DNA from: Planctomycetota bacterium
Lineage (GTDB): Bacteria > Planctomycetota > PLA2 > JAEUHO01
Length of the DNA: 64,000 bases
Direction: 5' to 3'
Assembly (NCBI GenBank): GCA_020851795.1
Contig: JADZCA010000101.1
Span: 26,166-90,165 of the forward strand
Of this stretch, positions 24,901-32,295 are shown one piece after another; positions within the stretch are counted from its first letter, which is position 1, and every line of letters starts with the position of its first letter. Position numbers and translations under genes: made by a program. Below the pieces are notes generated by a model. The model was not told where the DNA came from. It saw only the letters and a program-made list of their open reading frames with translations, and did no database searches.

Positions 24901-25656
24901 CTGCTCGAGGACCTCGTCGTGCCCGCGCGCTGGCACGGCGGCATCCTCGAGGCCTCGCCGGTCACGGCCACCGCGTACGGCGGCCGGCTCGAGGCGCAGG
25001 TGCGCGTGCACACGCGGGCGCCGGTGGGCTTCGAGGGGCGCGTGCGGCTCGCCGACGTCTCGCTCGAGCGCGTGCGCGCCGACCTCGCGCCGGGCCTCGA
25101 CTTCCTCGGCACCGCGTCGCTCGACGCCGAGCTCGAGAGCGCCACGGGCACCCTGCGCGACCTGCGCGCCTCGGGCACCGCGTCGGTGCGCGACGGCGAC
25201 CTCGGCGAGCTGCCCCCCGTCGCGACGATCCCCGCGCTGCTCGGCGCGCTCGTGCCGGGCTCGCGCAAGCCGCGCTTCACCGGCGCCGACGTCGAGTTCC
25301 GCATCGAGGACGAGACGGTCGAGGCGACCTCGATCCGCCTCTCGGGCCCGCTCTTCTCGCTCGACGGCCACGGGACCGTGGACTTCGGCGGCACGCTCGA
25401 CGTCACGCTCGCGCCGCAGTTCGTCAAGAGCCTGCTGCTGCCCGGCGCGCTGCAGGTGCCCGGCGTCGGCGACGTGCTCGGCGTCCTGCGCGAGGACCCC
25501 TTCTACGTCGTGCGCGTGCGCGGCCCGCTCGACCGCGCGCAGCCGACGCTGGTCCCGTTCCCCTTCCTCGGCCCCCGCCGCCCCGCGGCGTCGGGCGGCC
25601 CGCCCGAGTCGTTCGACGCCGAGACGTCGCGCCGCATCCCGCACGCGTTCCGGTGA
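21901..25656 (+). CDS. large AsmA/YhdP-like membrane-anchored protein
   Basis: A 1251-residue protein with an N-terminal membrane anchor (residues 4-20, LLLLAVLLGGGFLVY) followed by a very long beta-rich periplasmic part. It has the repetitive strand pattern of AsmA/TamB/YhdP bridge proteins: early VRVSALRVQRPG-type segments, many DLE/VRG/LDG strand ends, and a C-terminal AsmA-like region (ATSIRLSGPLFSLDGHGTVDFGG) followed by QFVKSLLLPG. Homologues move phospholipid between inner and outer membranes or affect outer-membrane assembly. The identity as AsmA-like rests on architecture and composition, not on short motifs. The stop overlaps GTG 25653, a possible alternative start of the next gene. 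Confidence 0.65.
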   Translation: MSSRAIRLLLLAVLLGGGFLVYRTSLRPQPERLESWAEAALRDLFGPDLTHGAVEVDLLRGVRVSALRVQRPGATEPALYAESVEVRHDVLAMSAGVLALEKVVVRGPVIATHETASGDLELDFPFDPPKGGGKAMPTPALVVEGGTLRLAAHPASKTLRPGSTLVLGHFRVTAVPERDGTVRVEGGFLPTGLGLADDEEITFYGTGNLERGLLDVHALWDRLRLTPQVRRVVAPELLARVEAERLAEGPHRLAVRIARDPAVEAGRVRLFPSFSGTVRMDISAFPGAETIDARTVEQINDLFGKIDLAIEVSGSRVDVRRLTTSLAGADVRAQGKIEDDGEVVDVDIRVDGLRLDDPALLKALGPVGERIRDEFSAAGRADVLVTLRRERGGPFRWEATVDLVDATLVYLGRADPVLRTPSGRPLRYGFPWAAEHCFGRVFVGPSSVRFDPIVGRHGASVVRIRGAGERARDGGETGYVRWDEGDTRVLLTIETRDVPVDRDLEDAVEGSEFAGFLDTFRPDGVIDRIVLDIKKLPHADAAAAVEVDVELRGERFRYAPFPLVLEHVEGRVALRREPIPGGGRERRFEFSARGRAAGGTVSVAGTLDAVRSRGRVRVEATGVTLDGPLEQAMRGSPAGKGALVEAWDFLRPRGPADVVADLPAGDDPAPERFAVTMRGASVRLGADDADAGIAVEDLTGTITVAGGRADLARLDGRVGRAPIAIAGWMQTGPTGRWDLAIATRRIAVTRGLLAAIARASPCDPVFPEGVTVVPGGHLDLELRLRRQPMQEGCDLTAAVTVRNADLDVRLGDLELSVEGGFSVDGDDVRMQDLRATGPGLSISIPRGRYGPAGIEGRVEARLTDLAVTPEVLHLLPASLRASFADATKDRLVQAPSLEVDAAADGALVLRGAIGLTARPDAPSGGAPRGLVELAPVRVSAPGKDGARTIEGRLLLRGLDLDVGTRLEEVEGAVDLRALRLGDDPSGEGDVRLSRARVAGILLEDLVVPARWHGGILEASPVTATAYGGRLEAQVRVHTRAPVGFEGRVRLADVSLERVRADLAPGLDFLGTASLDAELESATGTLRDLRASGTASVRDGDLGELPPVATIPALLGALVPGSRKPRFTGADVEFRIEDETVEATSIRLSGPLFSLDGHGTVDFGGTLDVTLAPQFVKSLLLPGALQVPGVGDVLGVLREDPFYVVRVRGPLDRAQPTLVPFPFLGPRRPAASGGPPESFDAETSRRIPHAFR

Positions 25657-25703
25657 CCGGCGCGCGCTTGCCGGGCGGGCCGTCGCGGGCGAGGATCGCC
25701 GCC

Positions 25704-26792
25704 GTGAGCGCCCGCCCCCCCCACGTGGCCGTCCTCGCCGGCGGCAAGGGCACCCGGTTCTGGCCCGTCGGCCGCGCGTCGCGGCCCAAGCAGCTGCTCG
25801 CCCTCGACGGCGACGACCCGCGACCGCTGCTCGTGGCCGCGTGGGAGCGCGCCGAGCCGCTGTGCGACCGCGACGGGCCGTGGGTCGTGGTCTCGAAGGC
25901 ACTGCTGCCCGCGACGCGCCGCCTCCTGCCCGCGCGCGCGCGGGCCCGCCTGCTCGCCGAGCCCGCGGGGCGCAACACCGCGGCGGCGGTGGCGCTCGCG
26001 GCGGTCGCGGTGCGCGACGCGGCGCCCGGCGCGGCGCTGGCGATCGTGCCGTCGGACCACCACGTCGCCCCCGACCGCGCGTGGCGGGCGGCGGTGCGCG
26101 CCATGCTCGCGCGCGCGGCCTCAGCGCGCCGCATCCTCACGCTCGGCCTGCGCCCCGCCTTCCCCGCGACGGGCTACGGCTATCTCGAGGTGGGCGAGCG
26201 CCGCGCGGCCGTCCGCGGCGGCGCGGTGCACGCGGTGCGACGCTTCGTCGAGAAGCCCGTGCTCGCGCGCGCGCGTCGCTTCGTCGCCGGCGGGCGCCAC
26301 CTGTGGAACCTCGGCACGTTCGCGTTCCTGCCCGAGGTGTTCCTCCGCGCGTTCTTGGCGTCGTTCCCCGCGGGCGCGGAGGCGTTCCGTCCGCTGCTCG
26401 AGCGCGGCCTCTCGCCCGCGCGCGTCGCCGCGGCCTACCGCGCGGTGCCCTCGCTGTCGGTGGACTACGCGGTGATGGAGAAGCAGGCCGACCTCGAAGT
26501 GGTCGCCGCGTCGTTCTCCTGGGACGACCTCGGGTCGTGGGACGCGGTCGGGCGGCACGCACGCGCCGACGCCGCGGGGAACGTGCTGCCGGCCGGCGGC
26601 GTCGCGCTCGAGGCCGAGCGCTGCTTCGTGCGCGCGGAGGACGGGACCACCGTGGCGCTGCTCGGCGTCTCCGACCTCGTGGTGGTGCGCACGCGCGACG
26701 CGCTCCTCGTGGCCCGCCGCGGCCGCGGCGAGGACGTGCGCCGCGTCTACGAAGAGCTCGACCGCCGGGGCCGCAAGGACCTGCTCTCGTGA
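25704..26792 (+). CDS. manC: mannose-1-phosphate guanylyltransferase
   Basis: Makes GDP-mannose from mannose-1-phosphate and GTP for surface polysaccharides. The 362-residue protein has the nucleotidyltransferase loop AVLAGGKGTRFWPVGR, then KQLLAL, the PAGRNTAAAVALAA segment, VPSDHHV, ATGYGYLEVG, RFVEKP, LWNLGTFAF and the DDLGSWDAVG motif near the C-terminus. There is no C-terminal isomerase domain, so it is the short monofunctional type. I chose GTG 25704 because the family fold starts about 6 residues later; GTG 25653, overlapping the previous stop, would add 17 residues. Its stop overlaps ruvX by 4 nt. Confidence 0.9.
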   Translation: MSARPPHVAVLAGGKGTRFWPVGRASRPKQLLALDGDDPRPLLVAAWERAEPLCDRDGPWVVVSKALLPATRRLLPARARARLLAEPAGRNTAAAVALAAVAVRDAAPGAALAIVPSDHHVAPDRAWRAAVRAMLARAASARRILTLGLRPAFPATGYGYLEVGERRAAVRGGAVHAVRRFVEKPVLARARRFVAGGRHLWNLGTFAFLPEVFLRAFLASFPAGAEAFRPLLERGLSPARVAAAYRAVPSLSVDYAVMEKQADLEVVAASFSWDDLGSWDAVGRHARADAAGNVLPAGGVALEAERCFVRAEDGTTVALLGVSDLVVVRTRDALLVARRGRGEDVRRVYEELDRRGRKDLLS

Positions 26793-27292
26793 TCGGGAGG
26801 GTCGGCGCGGTGGACTACGGCCGCCGCCGCGTGGGGCTCGCGGTGTCGGACGCGCTCGGGATCACGGTGCGCGGCCTGCCGACCCTCGTGCGGCCCGACG
26901 ACGAGGCGGCCGCGGTGGCGGCGACCGCGGCGGCCCTGCGCGCCGAGCAGGTCGTGCGCGTCGTCGTGGGGCTCCCGCTCCACGCCGACGGACGGCCGTC
27001 GGAGATGTCGGCCGAGGCCCGCCGCTTCGGCGACGCACTGGGGCGCGCGCTCGGGCTCGAGGTCGTCTACGTGGACGAGGGCCTGACCTCGTGGGAGGCC
27101 GAGCAGGACCTCCGTGCCGCCGGCAAGGACCTGCGCCGCGCCCAGCAGTCGGGCGCGGTGGACCAGGCCGCCGCGAAGGCGCTGCTGCGCGGCTACCTGC
27201 GCGAGCGGGACGCGCGGCCGGCCGAGCCCGCGGGGCCCGCCACCCCCGGGGACCGTCCGCCCGACGACGCCCCCCCGGAGGACGAGGGGTAG
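26789..27292 (+). CDS. ruvX: RuvX/YqgF-type RNase H-fold nuclease
   Basis: A 167-residue protein of the YqgF family, proposed to act as a Holliday-junction resolvase or in 16S rRNA 5'-end maturation. Motifs: first strand VGAVDYGRRRVGLAVSD with the catalytic Asp, VVGLPLHADGRPS, VDEGLTSWEAE with its catalytic acid, and the final DQAAAKALLRGYL. The C-terminal ~25 residues are a Pro/Asp-rich tail outside the family core. GTG 26789 overlaps the previous gene by 4 nt. It lies upstream of rpsO-pnp, from which a separate promoter and a 150-nt gap divide it. Confidence 0.92.
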   Translation: MIGRVGAVDYGRRRVGLAVSDALGITVRGLPTLVRPDDEAAAVAATAAALRAEQVVRVVVGLPLHADGRPSEMSAEARRFGDALGRALGLEVVYVDEGLTSWEAEQDLRAAGKDLRRAQQSGAVDQAAAKALLRGYLRERDARPAEPAGPATPGDRPPDDAPPEDEG

Positions 27293-27341
27293 CCCCCCCG
27301 GAGGCACCGGGGCAATCCGCCGCGCACGGGCGTCCGTCGGC

Positions 27342-27347
27342 TACCCT
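27342..27347 (+). promoter_or_regulatory. -10 element TACCCT of rpsO-pnp with ~90-nt leader
   Basis: TACCCT lies 97 nt before the rpsO ATG, giving a leader of about 90 nt. The leader contains pairing segments (AGCCG near 27403 with CGGCT near 27412) and ends in a good Shine-Dalgarno GGGAGGAGG at 27432-27440. S15 autoregulates through such leaders in other bacteria; that is possible here but not shown. Confidence 0.4.
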
Positions 27348-27444
27348 CCTCCGCTTCGACAACCCACTCAACACAGAAGCCGAATCGACCACGAGCCGGG
27401 CTGCGTCGTTCGCGGCTGGGCCGTCGGTGACGGGAGGAGGGCCC

Positions 27445-27714
27445 ATGCCCCTCGACGCGCAGAAGAAGACTGAGGTCATCCAGGCGAACCGGCGTCACGA
27501 CAAGGACTCCGGGTCGTCGGAGGTGCAGATCGCGGTGCTGACGGAGCGCATCCGTCACCTGACCGAGCACCTCAAGGCGGCGCCGAAGGACTACTCCACG
27601 CGCCGTGGCCTCCAGAAGATGGTGGGCCAGCGTTCGGCCCTCCTCAAGTACCTCGCGCGCACCGAAGCGCAGCGCTACCAGGCGCTCGTCGCCCGTCTCG
27701 GCATCCGCCGCTAG
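27445..27714 (+). CDS. rpsO: 30S ribosomal protein S15
   Basis: An 89-residue primary binding protein of the 16S central domain, exactly the usual length. Seen: DTGS-like segment HDKDSGSSEVQIAVLTERI, NLTEHL-like RHLTEHLKAAPKDYSTRRGL, and the C-terminal LLKYLARTEAQRY. ATG 27445 has a strong ribosome-binding site GGGAGGAGG 4 nt upstream. It stands 8 nt before pnp, the classic rpsO-pnp pair. The leaderless pattern of many neighbours does not apply here. Confidence 0.98.
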   Translation: MPLDAQKKTEVIQANRRHDKDSGSSEVQIAVLTERIRHLTEHLKAAPKDYSTRRGLQKMVGQRSALLKYLARTEAQRYQALVARLGIRR

Positions 27715-27722
27715 GAGGCCCC

Positions 27723-29999
27723 GTGCCCGTCCATCAGGTCGCCCTCGACGTCGGGGGCAAGACGCTCACCATCGAGACCGGTCGTCTCGTCATGCTCGCG
27801 GCGGGCTCCGCCGTCGTGCGCCTCGGGGACACGATCGTCCTCTCCGGCGCCTCGTCGGGCCCGTCCCGCGAAGGCACCGACTTCTTCCCGCTCACGATCG
27901 ACTACCGCGAGAAGACCTACGCCGCCGGCAAGATCCCGGGCGGCTTCATGAAGCGTGAGGGCCCTCCGAGCCAGAAGGAGATCCTCACGATGCGGATGGC
28001 CGACCGGCCCATCCGCCCGCTCTGGCCCGACGGCTTCATCGACGACGTGCAGGTGCAGTCGTTCGCGGTCTCCTACGACCAGCAGAACGACCCCGACATC
28101 CTCTCGGTGATCTCGGCCAGCGCCGCCCTCTCGCTCGCCCGGCTGCCCTTCCTCGGCCCGGTCGGCGCCGTCCGCATCGGCATGAAGGGCGACGAGTTCG
28201 TCGCCTTCCCCGACGCCGAGACGATGGCCCACAGCCCGCTCGACCTCGTCGTGGCCGGCACGAAGACCGCCGTCACGATGGTCGAGGCCGGCGCGCAGGA
28301 GCTCTCCGAGGAGGTGATGCTCGAGGCCGTCTACTTCGGCCACGAGGTCATCCAGCGCATCTGCGACGCGATCGAGGAGCTGCGCCGCAAGACGGGCTGG
28401 TCGCCGGTCGCCTTCGAGAGCAAGACCGTCAACGCCGCCGCCGTCGCCGCCGTCAAGGCGCAGTTCGGCGCGGCGCTCAAGGACGCGCTGCACCGCAAGA
28501 CCAAGCTCGAGCGCCAGGCGGCGACGAAGGCGGTCGGCAAGGCGATCAAGGCGGCGCTCGCCGACGACGCGGACAAGCCTGCGGCGGGCAAGTTCGCGCC
28601 GGCCGACGTGTCGGCCGCCGTGCACGAGGTCGAGCGGACGCTCATCCGCCAGGCCGCGCTCGACGGCAAGCGCGTGGACGGCCGCGCCGAGGACGCCATC
28701 CGCGACATCACGATCGAGGTCGGCCTCCTGCCTCGCGCCCACGGCTCCGCGCTGTTCACGCGCGGCGAGACCCAGGCGCTCGTCACCGCGACGCTGGGCA
28801 CGGCCGACGACGAGAAGATCGTGGACGGGCTCGCGCAGACCGAGTCGCGCAAGCACTACTACCTCCACTACAACTTCCCGCCGATGTCGGTCGGCGAGAC
28901 CCGCCCGATCCGCGGCCCCTCGCGCCGCGAGATCGGCCACGGCGCGCTGGCCGAGCGGGCGCTGCTGCCCGTGCTGCCCGAGGCGTCCACGTTCCCGTAC
29001 ACGCTGCGGATCGTGTCCGACATCCTCATGTCGAACGGCTCGTCGTCGATGGCGTCGGTGTGCGGAGGCACGCTGGCGATGATGGACGCGGGCATCAAGA
29101 TCCGGCAGCCCGTGGCCGGCGTGGCGATGGGCCTCGTCGAGGAGGACGGCAAGGTCGCGATCCTCTCCGACATCCTCGGCGACGAGGACCACGCGGGCGA
29201 CATGGACTTCAAGGTCGCCGGCACGCAGTTCGGCATCACCGCGCTGCAGATGGACATCAAGACCACCGGCCTCCCCCGCCCGCTCATGCAGAAGGCGCTC
29301 GAGCGCGCGCGCGAGGGGCGCATCCACGTCCTCAAGGTGATGCTCGCGGCGATGCCGCGGCCGCGCGACGAGTACAGCCCGTTCGCGCCGCGCGTCGAGA
29401 CGGTCAACATCCGGCCCGACAAGATCGGCATGCTCATCGGCCCCGGCGGCAAGAACATCCGCCGCATCCAGGACGAGACGGGCGCGACGATCGAGGTGGA
29501 CGACGCCGGCGTCGTGCGCATCTACGCGCAGGACGGCGAGTCGCTCGCCCGGGCGCGCGAGCAGGTCGAGCTCGTCTCGGTCGAGGCCGAGATGGGCCGG
29601 ATCTACAACGGCCGCGTGATCTCGGTGAAGGACTTCGGCGCGTTCGTCGAGCTCGCTCCCGGGCTCGAGGGCATGTGCCACATCTCCGAGCTCGCCGACG
29701 GCTACGTCGGCCGCGTCACCGACGTGCTCAACGTCGGCGACATGACGCCGGTCAAGGTGATCCGCATCGACGACCAGGGCCGCGTGAAGCTGTCGCGCAA
29801 GGCGGCGCTGATCGAGCAGGGCCTGTCGGCGGCGGCGCCCGTGCGCCCCGAGGCCGACGAGGGCGGCGAGGGCGGCCCCGGCGGCGAGCCCCGCGAGGGC
29901 GACGGCGGCCACGACCGCCCGCCGCGTCGCGACGGCGACCGCGGCGGCTACGGCCGCGGCGGCGGGCGCGGCGGACGCGGAGGCGGCGGGCGCCGCTAG
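27723..29999 (+). CDS. pnp: polynucleotide phosphorylase
   Basis: A 758-residue 3'-5' phosphorolytic exoribonuclease of mRNA decay. Domain order: RNase PH domain 1 (MADRPIRPLWPDGF), an alpha-helical linker, RNase PH domain 2 with the metal-binding DILGDEDHAGDMDFKVAG, the KH domain with IGPGGKNIRRIQDETGA (about 570-590), and S1 with VISVKDFGAFVELAPG (about 637-700). The last ~50 residues are a low-complexity Gly/Arg/Asp tail with RGG-like repeats, which may help RNA binding. GTG start at 27723 follows GGAGG in the rpsO stop region. A clear terminator hairpin follows at 30026. Confidence 0.97.
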   Translation: MPVHQVALDVGGKTLTIETGRLVMLAAGSAVVRLGDTIVLSGASSGPSREGTDFFPLTIDYREKTYAAGKIPGGFMKREGPPSQKEILTMRMADRPIRPLWPDGFIDDVQVQSFAVSYDQQNDPDILSVISASAALSLARLPFLGPVGAVRIGMKGDEFVAFPDAETMAHSPLDLVVAGTKTAVTMVEAGAQELSEEVMLEAVYFGHEVIQRICDAIEELRRKTGWSPVAFESKTVNAAAVAAVKAQFGAALKDALHRKTKLERQAATKAVGKAIKAALADDADKPAAGKFAPADVSAAVHEVERTLIRQAALDGKRVDGRAEDAIRDITIEVGLLPRAHGSALFTRGETQALVTATLGTADDEKIVDGLAQTESRKHYYLHYNFPPMSVGETRPIRGPSRREIGHGALAERALLPVLPEASTFPYTLRIVSDILMSNGSSSMASVCGGTLAMMDAGIKIRQPVAGVAMGLVEEDGKVAILSDILGDEDHAGDMDFKVAGTQFGITALQMDIKTTGLPRPLMQKALERAREGRIHVLKVMLAAMPRPRDEYSPFAPRVETVNIRPDKIGMLIGPGGKNIRRIQDETGATIEVDDAGVVRIYAQDGESLARAREQVELVSVEAEMGRIYNGRVISVKDFGAFVELAPGLEGMCHISELADGYVGRVTDVLNVGDMTPVKVIRIDDQGRVKLSRKAALIEQGLSAAAPVRPEADEGGEGGPGGEPREGDGGHDRPPRRDGDRGGYGRGGGRGGRGGGGRR

Positions 30000-30025
30000 G
30001 CGCCCGACCCCGACGCACGGTTCCC

Positions 30026-30063
30026 CGACGGGGGCGCGCCACGCGGCGCGCCCCCGTCGCTTT
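30026..30063 (+). terminator. intrinsic terminator of rpsO-pnp
   Basis: CGACGGGGGCGCGCC pairs with GGCGCGCCCCCGTCG over 15 bp with an ACGC loop, followed by CTTT. It starts 27 nt after the pnp stop. Confidence 0.8.
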
Positions 30064-30127
30064 GAGGACGGGACCTCGCCGGGCCGTCGCGCCCACGGGC
30101 GCGGCGGCGGGAGGCGGCGACGGGCCG

Positions 30128-31264
30128 TCAGGAGCGGCCGCGGAGGCGCTCGAGCCGCGCCGCCTCGCCGGGCGGCACGAAGCGCGGCGTCGCACGGCCG
30201 CGGGTCAGGATGCGGGCCCGCACGAGGACGTGGAGGTCGGTCTCCTCGCCGTTCGAGTCCACCGCCGAGAGTGCGCCGTCGAGCGCGGGCAGGCGGTCCA
30301 GCGCGGGCCAGCCCGCCCGCTGCGTCAGGCGGCGCCGGCCCGCGATGGCGCCGATGACCACCATCTCGCCGTCGGGCACCGACACGGTCGTCGTGGCCTG
30401 CACGACCCGCAGCACCGGGTTGCCGACGGGGCCCTCGGCCGCGTCGGAGGCCTCGATGCGGCGCACCCACGGGCGCAACGTGAGCCGCACGGCGTCCGCC
30501 CCCACCACGTCGGCCGTCACCTCGAGCGTGACGCCGGCGCGCTCGCTCTCCGACCGCAGCGTCGCGCGCTCGCCCTCGCGCGTGAACACCGAGACGGGGA
30601 GCGCCAACGTGGACTCGACCTTCGCCGGCACGCCTTCGGTGCACACGAGCGTGGGGCGGGTGACGAGGTCGGCGGTCCCGTCCGACATGAGCCCTCGCAG
30701 CACGGCGGCGAGCGTGCCGCCGAGGTCGCCCGACCCCTTGGTCTCGCGGCCCATCACGGACGTGCCCTCGAAGGGCCGGACGCCCACCAGCTCGGAGCGC
30801 AGCCACGCGGTGGGCTCGAAGTCGGCGCGGAAGACGCGGAAGAAGGTGTCGGGCCCCTCCTCGGTCCGGTCGAACGAGGCCGCGCCGCCGCGCGCGCGGC
30901 GGGTGCGGCACGACGTCTCGACCACCGCGACGTCCACCAGCGCCTCGGGCGAAGGGACGTCGAGGAACTGCAGGGACCGGATCGCGTCCTCGATCGCGTC
31001 GCGGCCGCCGCCGAGCAGCACGCGGGAGCGCAGCGCGTCGAGCGCGAGCGAGGCCGGGACGCCGCCGAGCCGCGCGGCGCTCTCGAGCAGGTCGCGCGCC
31101 GGGACGAACGCGGGACGGTAGAGGGCGCGCACCCGCCCGTCGGGCTCGGTCCACGCCGACTCCGCCCCGACCACGGCGGCGCCGTCGGCGTCCTGCGCGT
31201 GCCCGCGCGCGCCGACGCCGACGAGCGCGACGAGGGCGAGCGCGGCCGCCGTCGGTCGGCGCAC
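30128..31264 (-). CDS. secreted protein with secretin-like C-terminal domain
   Basis: A 378-residue exported protein; a signal peptide with cleavage near ARGHAQ ends at about residue 24. The middle and C-terminal part resembles the bacterial type II/III secretion (secretin) domain: LQFLDVPSPEALVDVAVVET, GTADLVTRPTLVCTEG, VTLEVTADVVG, and VSVPDGEMVVIGAIAGRR, the last matching the conserved VPDGETVVIGGL block of secretins. It is shorter than true secretins, has only one N-type domain, and no other secretion gene is adjacent. GTG 31264 follows the stop of the upstream gene by 13 nt, so the two form an operon. Confidence 0.6.
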   Translation of the reverse strand: MRRPTAAALALVALVGVGARGHAQDADGAAVVGAESAWTEPDGRVRALYRPAFVPARDLLESAARLGGVPASLALDALRSRVLLGGGRDAIEDAIRSLQFLDVPSPEALVDVAVVETSCRTRRARGGAASFDRTEEGPDTFFRVFRADFEPTAWLRSELVGVRPFEGTSVMGRETKGSGDLGGTLAAVLRGLMSDGTADLVTRPTLVCTEGVPAKVESTLALPVSVFTREGERATLRSESERAGVTLEVTADVVGADAVRLTLRPWVRRIEASDAAEGPVGNPVLRVVQATTTVSVPDGEMVVIGAIAGRRRLTQRAGWPALDRLPALDGALSAVDSNGEETDLHVLVRARILTRGRATPRFVPPGEAARLERLRGRS

Positions 31265-31277
31265 GGGCGGTCGTCCG

Positions 31278-31706
31278 TCAGCCGGCGAGACGGCCGATGA
31301 CCGCGTCGGTGACGACGGCGGGCGGCGCGACCTCGGCCGAGGTCGCCGACACGGCGCCGAGCCCGGCGGCGAGGTCGAAGCCGCCCTCCTGCGCGACGGC
31401 GCGGAGCGCGGCCGAGAACTTGTCCGACGCGCGGCGCAGGAGCAGGTGGTAGCGGGCGTCCCGGTCGGTGAGGTTCTTCTCGAGGATCTCGCGGTACTCG
31501 GGGATCGCGCGGTAGACCTTGTCGGCGTCCACGGCGCAGGGCTTCTTGAACTGCCGCGGGTTGCCCAGGTAGACGAGGCTCACGTCGTCCACGCGGTAGG
31601 CGGGCTTGTCATCGGCGCAGGCCGCGCGCGGTGCGACCGCCCCGAGGGCGAGCCCGAACACGGCGAGGAGCGCGATCACCAGCGCCGGAAGCGACGGGCG
31701 AACCAT
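31278..31706 (-). CDS. small secreted protein of unknown function
   Basis: A 142-residue exported protein. The signal peptide (residues 1-29) ends near RAACADD. The mature part begins VDDVSLVYLGNPRQFKKP and contains a charged helical stretch VYRAIPEYREILEKNLTD and YHLLLRRASDKFSAALR. I do not recognise the family. ATG 31706 has GGGAGG 8 nt upstream; in-frame extension to 31856 would spoil the signal peptide. It is the first gene of a two-gene unit with the secretin-like protein. The words 'IPEY' and 'KKASDKF' type segments suggest a conserved small family rather than noise. Confidence 0.65.
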   Translation of the reverse strand: MVRPSLPALVIALLAVFGLALGAVAPRAACADDKPAYRVDDVSLVYLGNPRQFKKPCAVDADKVYRAIPEYREILEKNLTDRDARYHLLLRRASDKFSAALRAVAQEGGFDLAAGLGAVSATSAEVAPPAVVTDAVIGRLAG

Positions 31707-31762
31707 GACGAGCCTCCCTGACCCGCGGGGTCGGAGGTCCCTGTACGGAAATCTCGTACCAG

Positions 31763-31826
31763 TGGAGGTCGCAGCGCGGGACACGGCGCCCCCAACGGGT
31801 GGATCGGCGGCGCGCTGCGACCTCCA
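31763..31826. repeat. 16-bp perfect inverted repeat with 32-nt loop
   Basis: Arms 31763-31778 (TGGAGGTCGCAGCGCG) and 31811-31826 are exact reverse complements. The element lies just upstream of the small secreted protein gene. It could form a stem in RNA of either strand or bind a protein. Confidence 0.6.
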
Positions 31827-32033
31827 AAGGGCCCAAACCGGGGGGATCGTGCGCAATTCGCCCGCCCGGTCGAGAGGAATCCCCCGGTGACGCCCTCCCG
31901 AGCCCCGCGCAGGGGACGAAGGCGGATTCGGCCAGATTCCGCCTCACGCCAATTCGCCGCCGCACACTCTCCCCTTGGAGGGACAACGACTTGCAGCGTC
32001 CCCCTTCGTCCGCGGGCCGCTGGCGGATCCCCG

Positions 32034-32068
32034 AAAAGCACCGGGGGGCGAGTTGTCTCGCCCCCCGG
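32034..32068 (-). terminator. intrinsic terminator on minus strand
   Basis: CCGGGGGGCGAG and CTCGCCCCCCGG pair perfectly over 12 bp with a 4-nt loop. On the minus strand the hairpin is followed by TGCTTTTC; on the plus strand no T run follows, so termination is of a minus-strand RNA. Confidence 0.65.
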
Positions 32069-32232
32069 ACTCGACGGCCTTCGCTGGACCGAGACGCTTC
32101 GACTCGTCCGACCCGTTCCCGTAGGAGCCTCGCGCCTCTTCCCGGTCCGTCGGGCCTTCCTTGGTTTCCGGCTCGGCGGACCACGAACCCATCGCGGCCG
32201 CTGCGGGCCGGACCATCCGACCCATCCAGCGA
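32034..32232 (-). ncRNA. possible small RNA divergent from the XRE regulator
   Basis: On the minus strand a -10 like TATCGT (32240-32245) is followed about 170 nt later by an intrinsic terminator at 32034-32068. The stretch between is purine-rich on this strand, has no credible reading frame, and can fold locally (GGACGAG with CTCGGTCC). Family unknown. The evidence is promoter plus terminator only, so this is tentative. Confidence 0.35.
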
Positions 32233-32238
32233 CAGGGG

Positions 32239-32263
32239 TACGATACACTCGCTAACTAGTTAG
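32239..32263 (+). promoter_or_regulatory. -10 TACGAT and palindromic operator CTAACTAGTTAG
   Basis: TACGAT (32239-32244) is followed at 32252-32263 by the perfect 12-bp palindrome CTAACTAGTTAG, in a conspicuously AT-rich patch. The palindrome would cover the transcription start of the XRE/S24 gene at 32296. The same -10 region reads TATCGT on the other strand, allowing a divergent promoter. Confidence 0.6.
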
Positions 32264-32295
32264 TCAAGTACTTTCTTTTCGGTGACCCTGAGAGA

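Noticed and set aside
25653..25703. GTG 25653 as start of manC
   Set aside because: It overlaps the previous stop by 4 nt, which is attractive, but it adds 17 residues with no family counterpart. GTG 25704 gives the normal N-terminus.
20893..25902. Very long minus-strand open frame (about 1670 codons)
   Set aside because: It is antisense to the AsmA-like gene and composed of Arg/Ala/Gly-rich sequence without domains; the plus frame carries a coherent signal and strand pattern.
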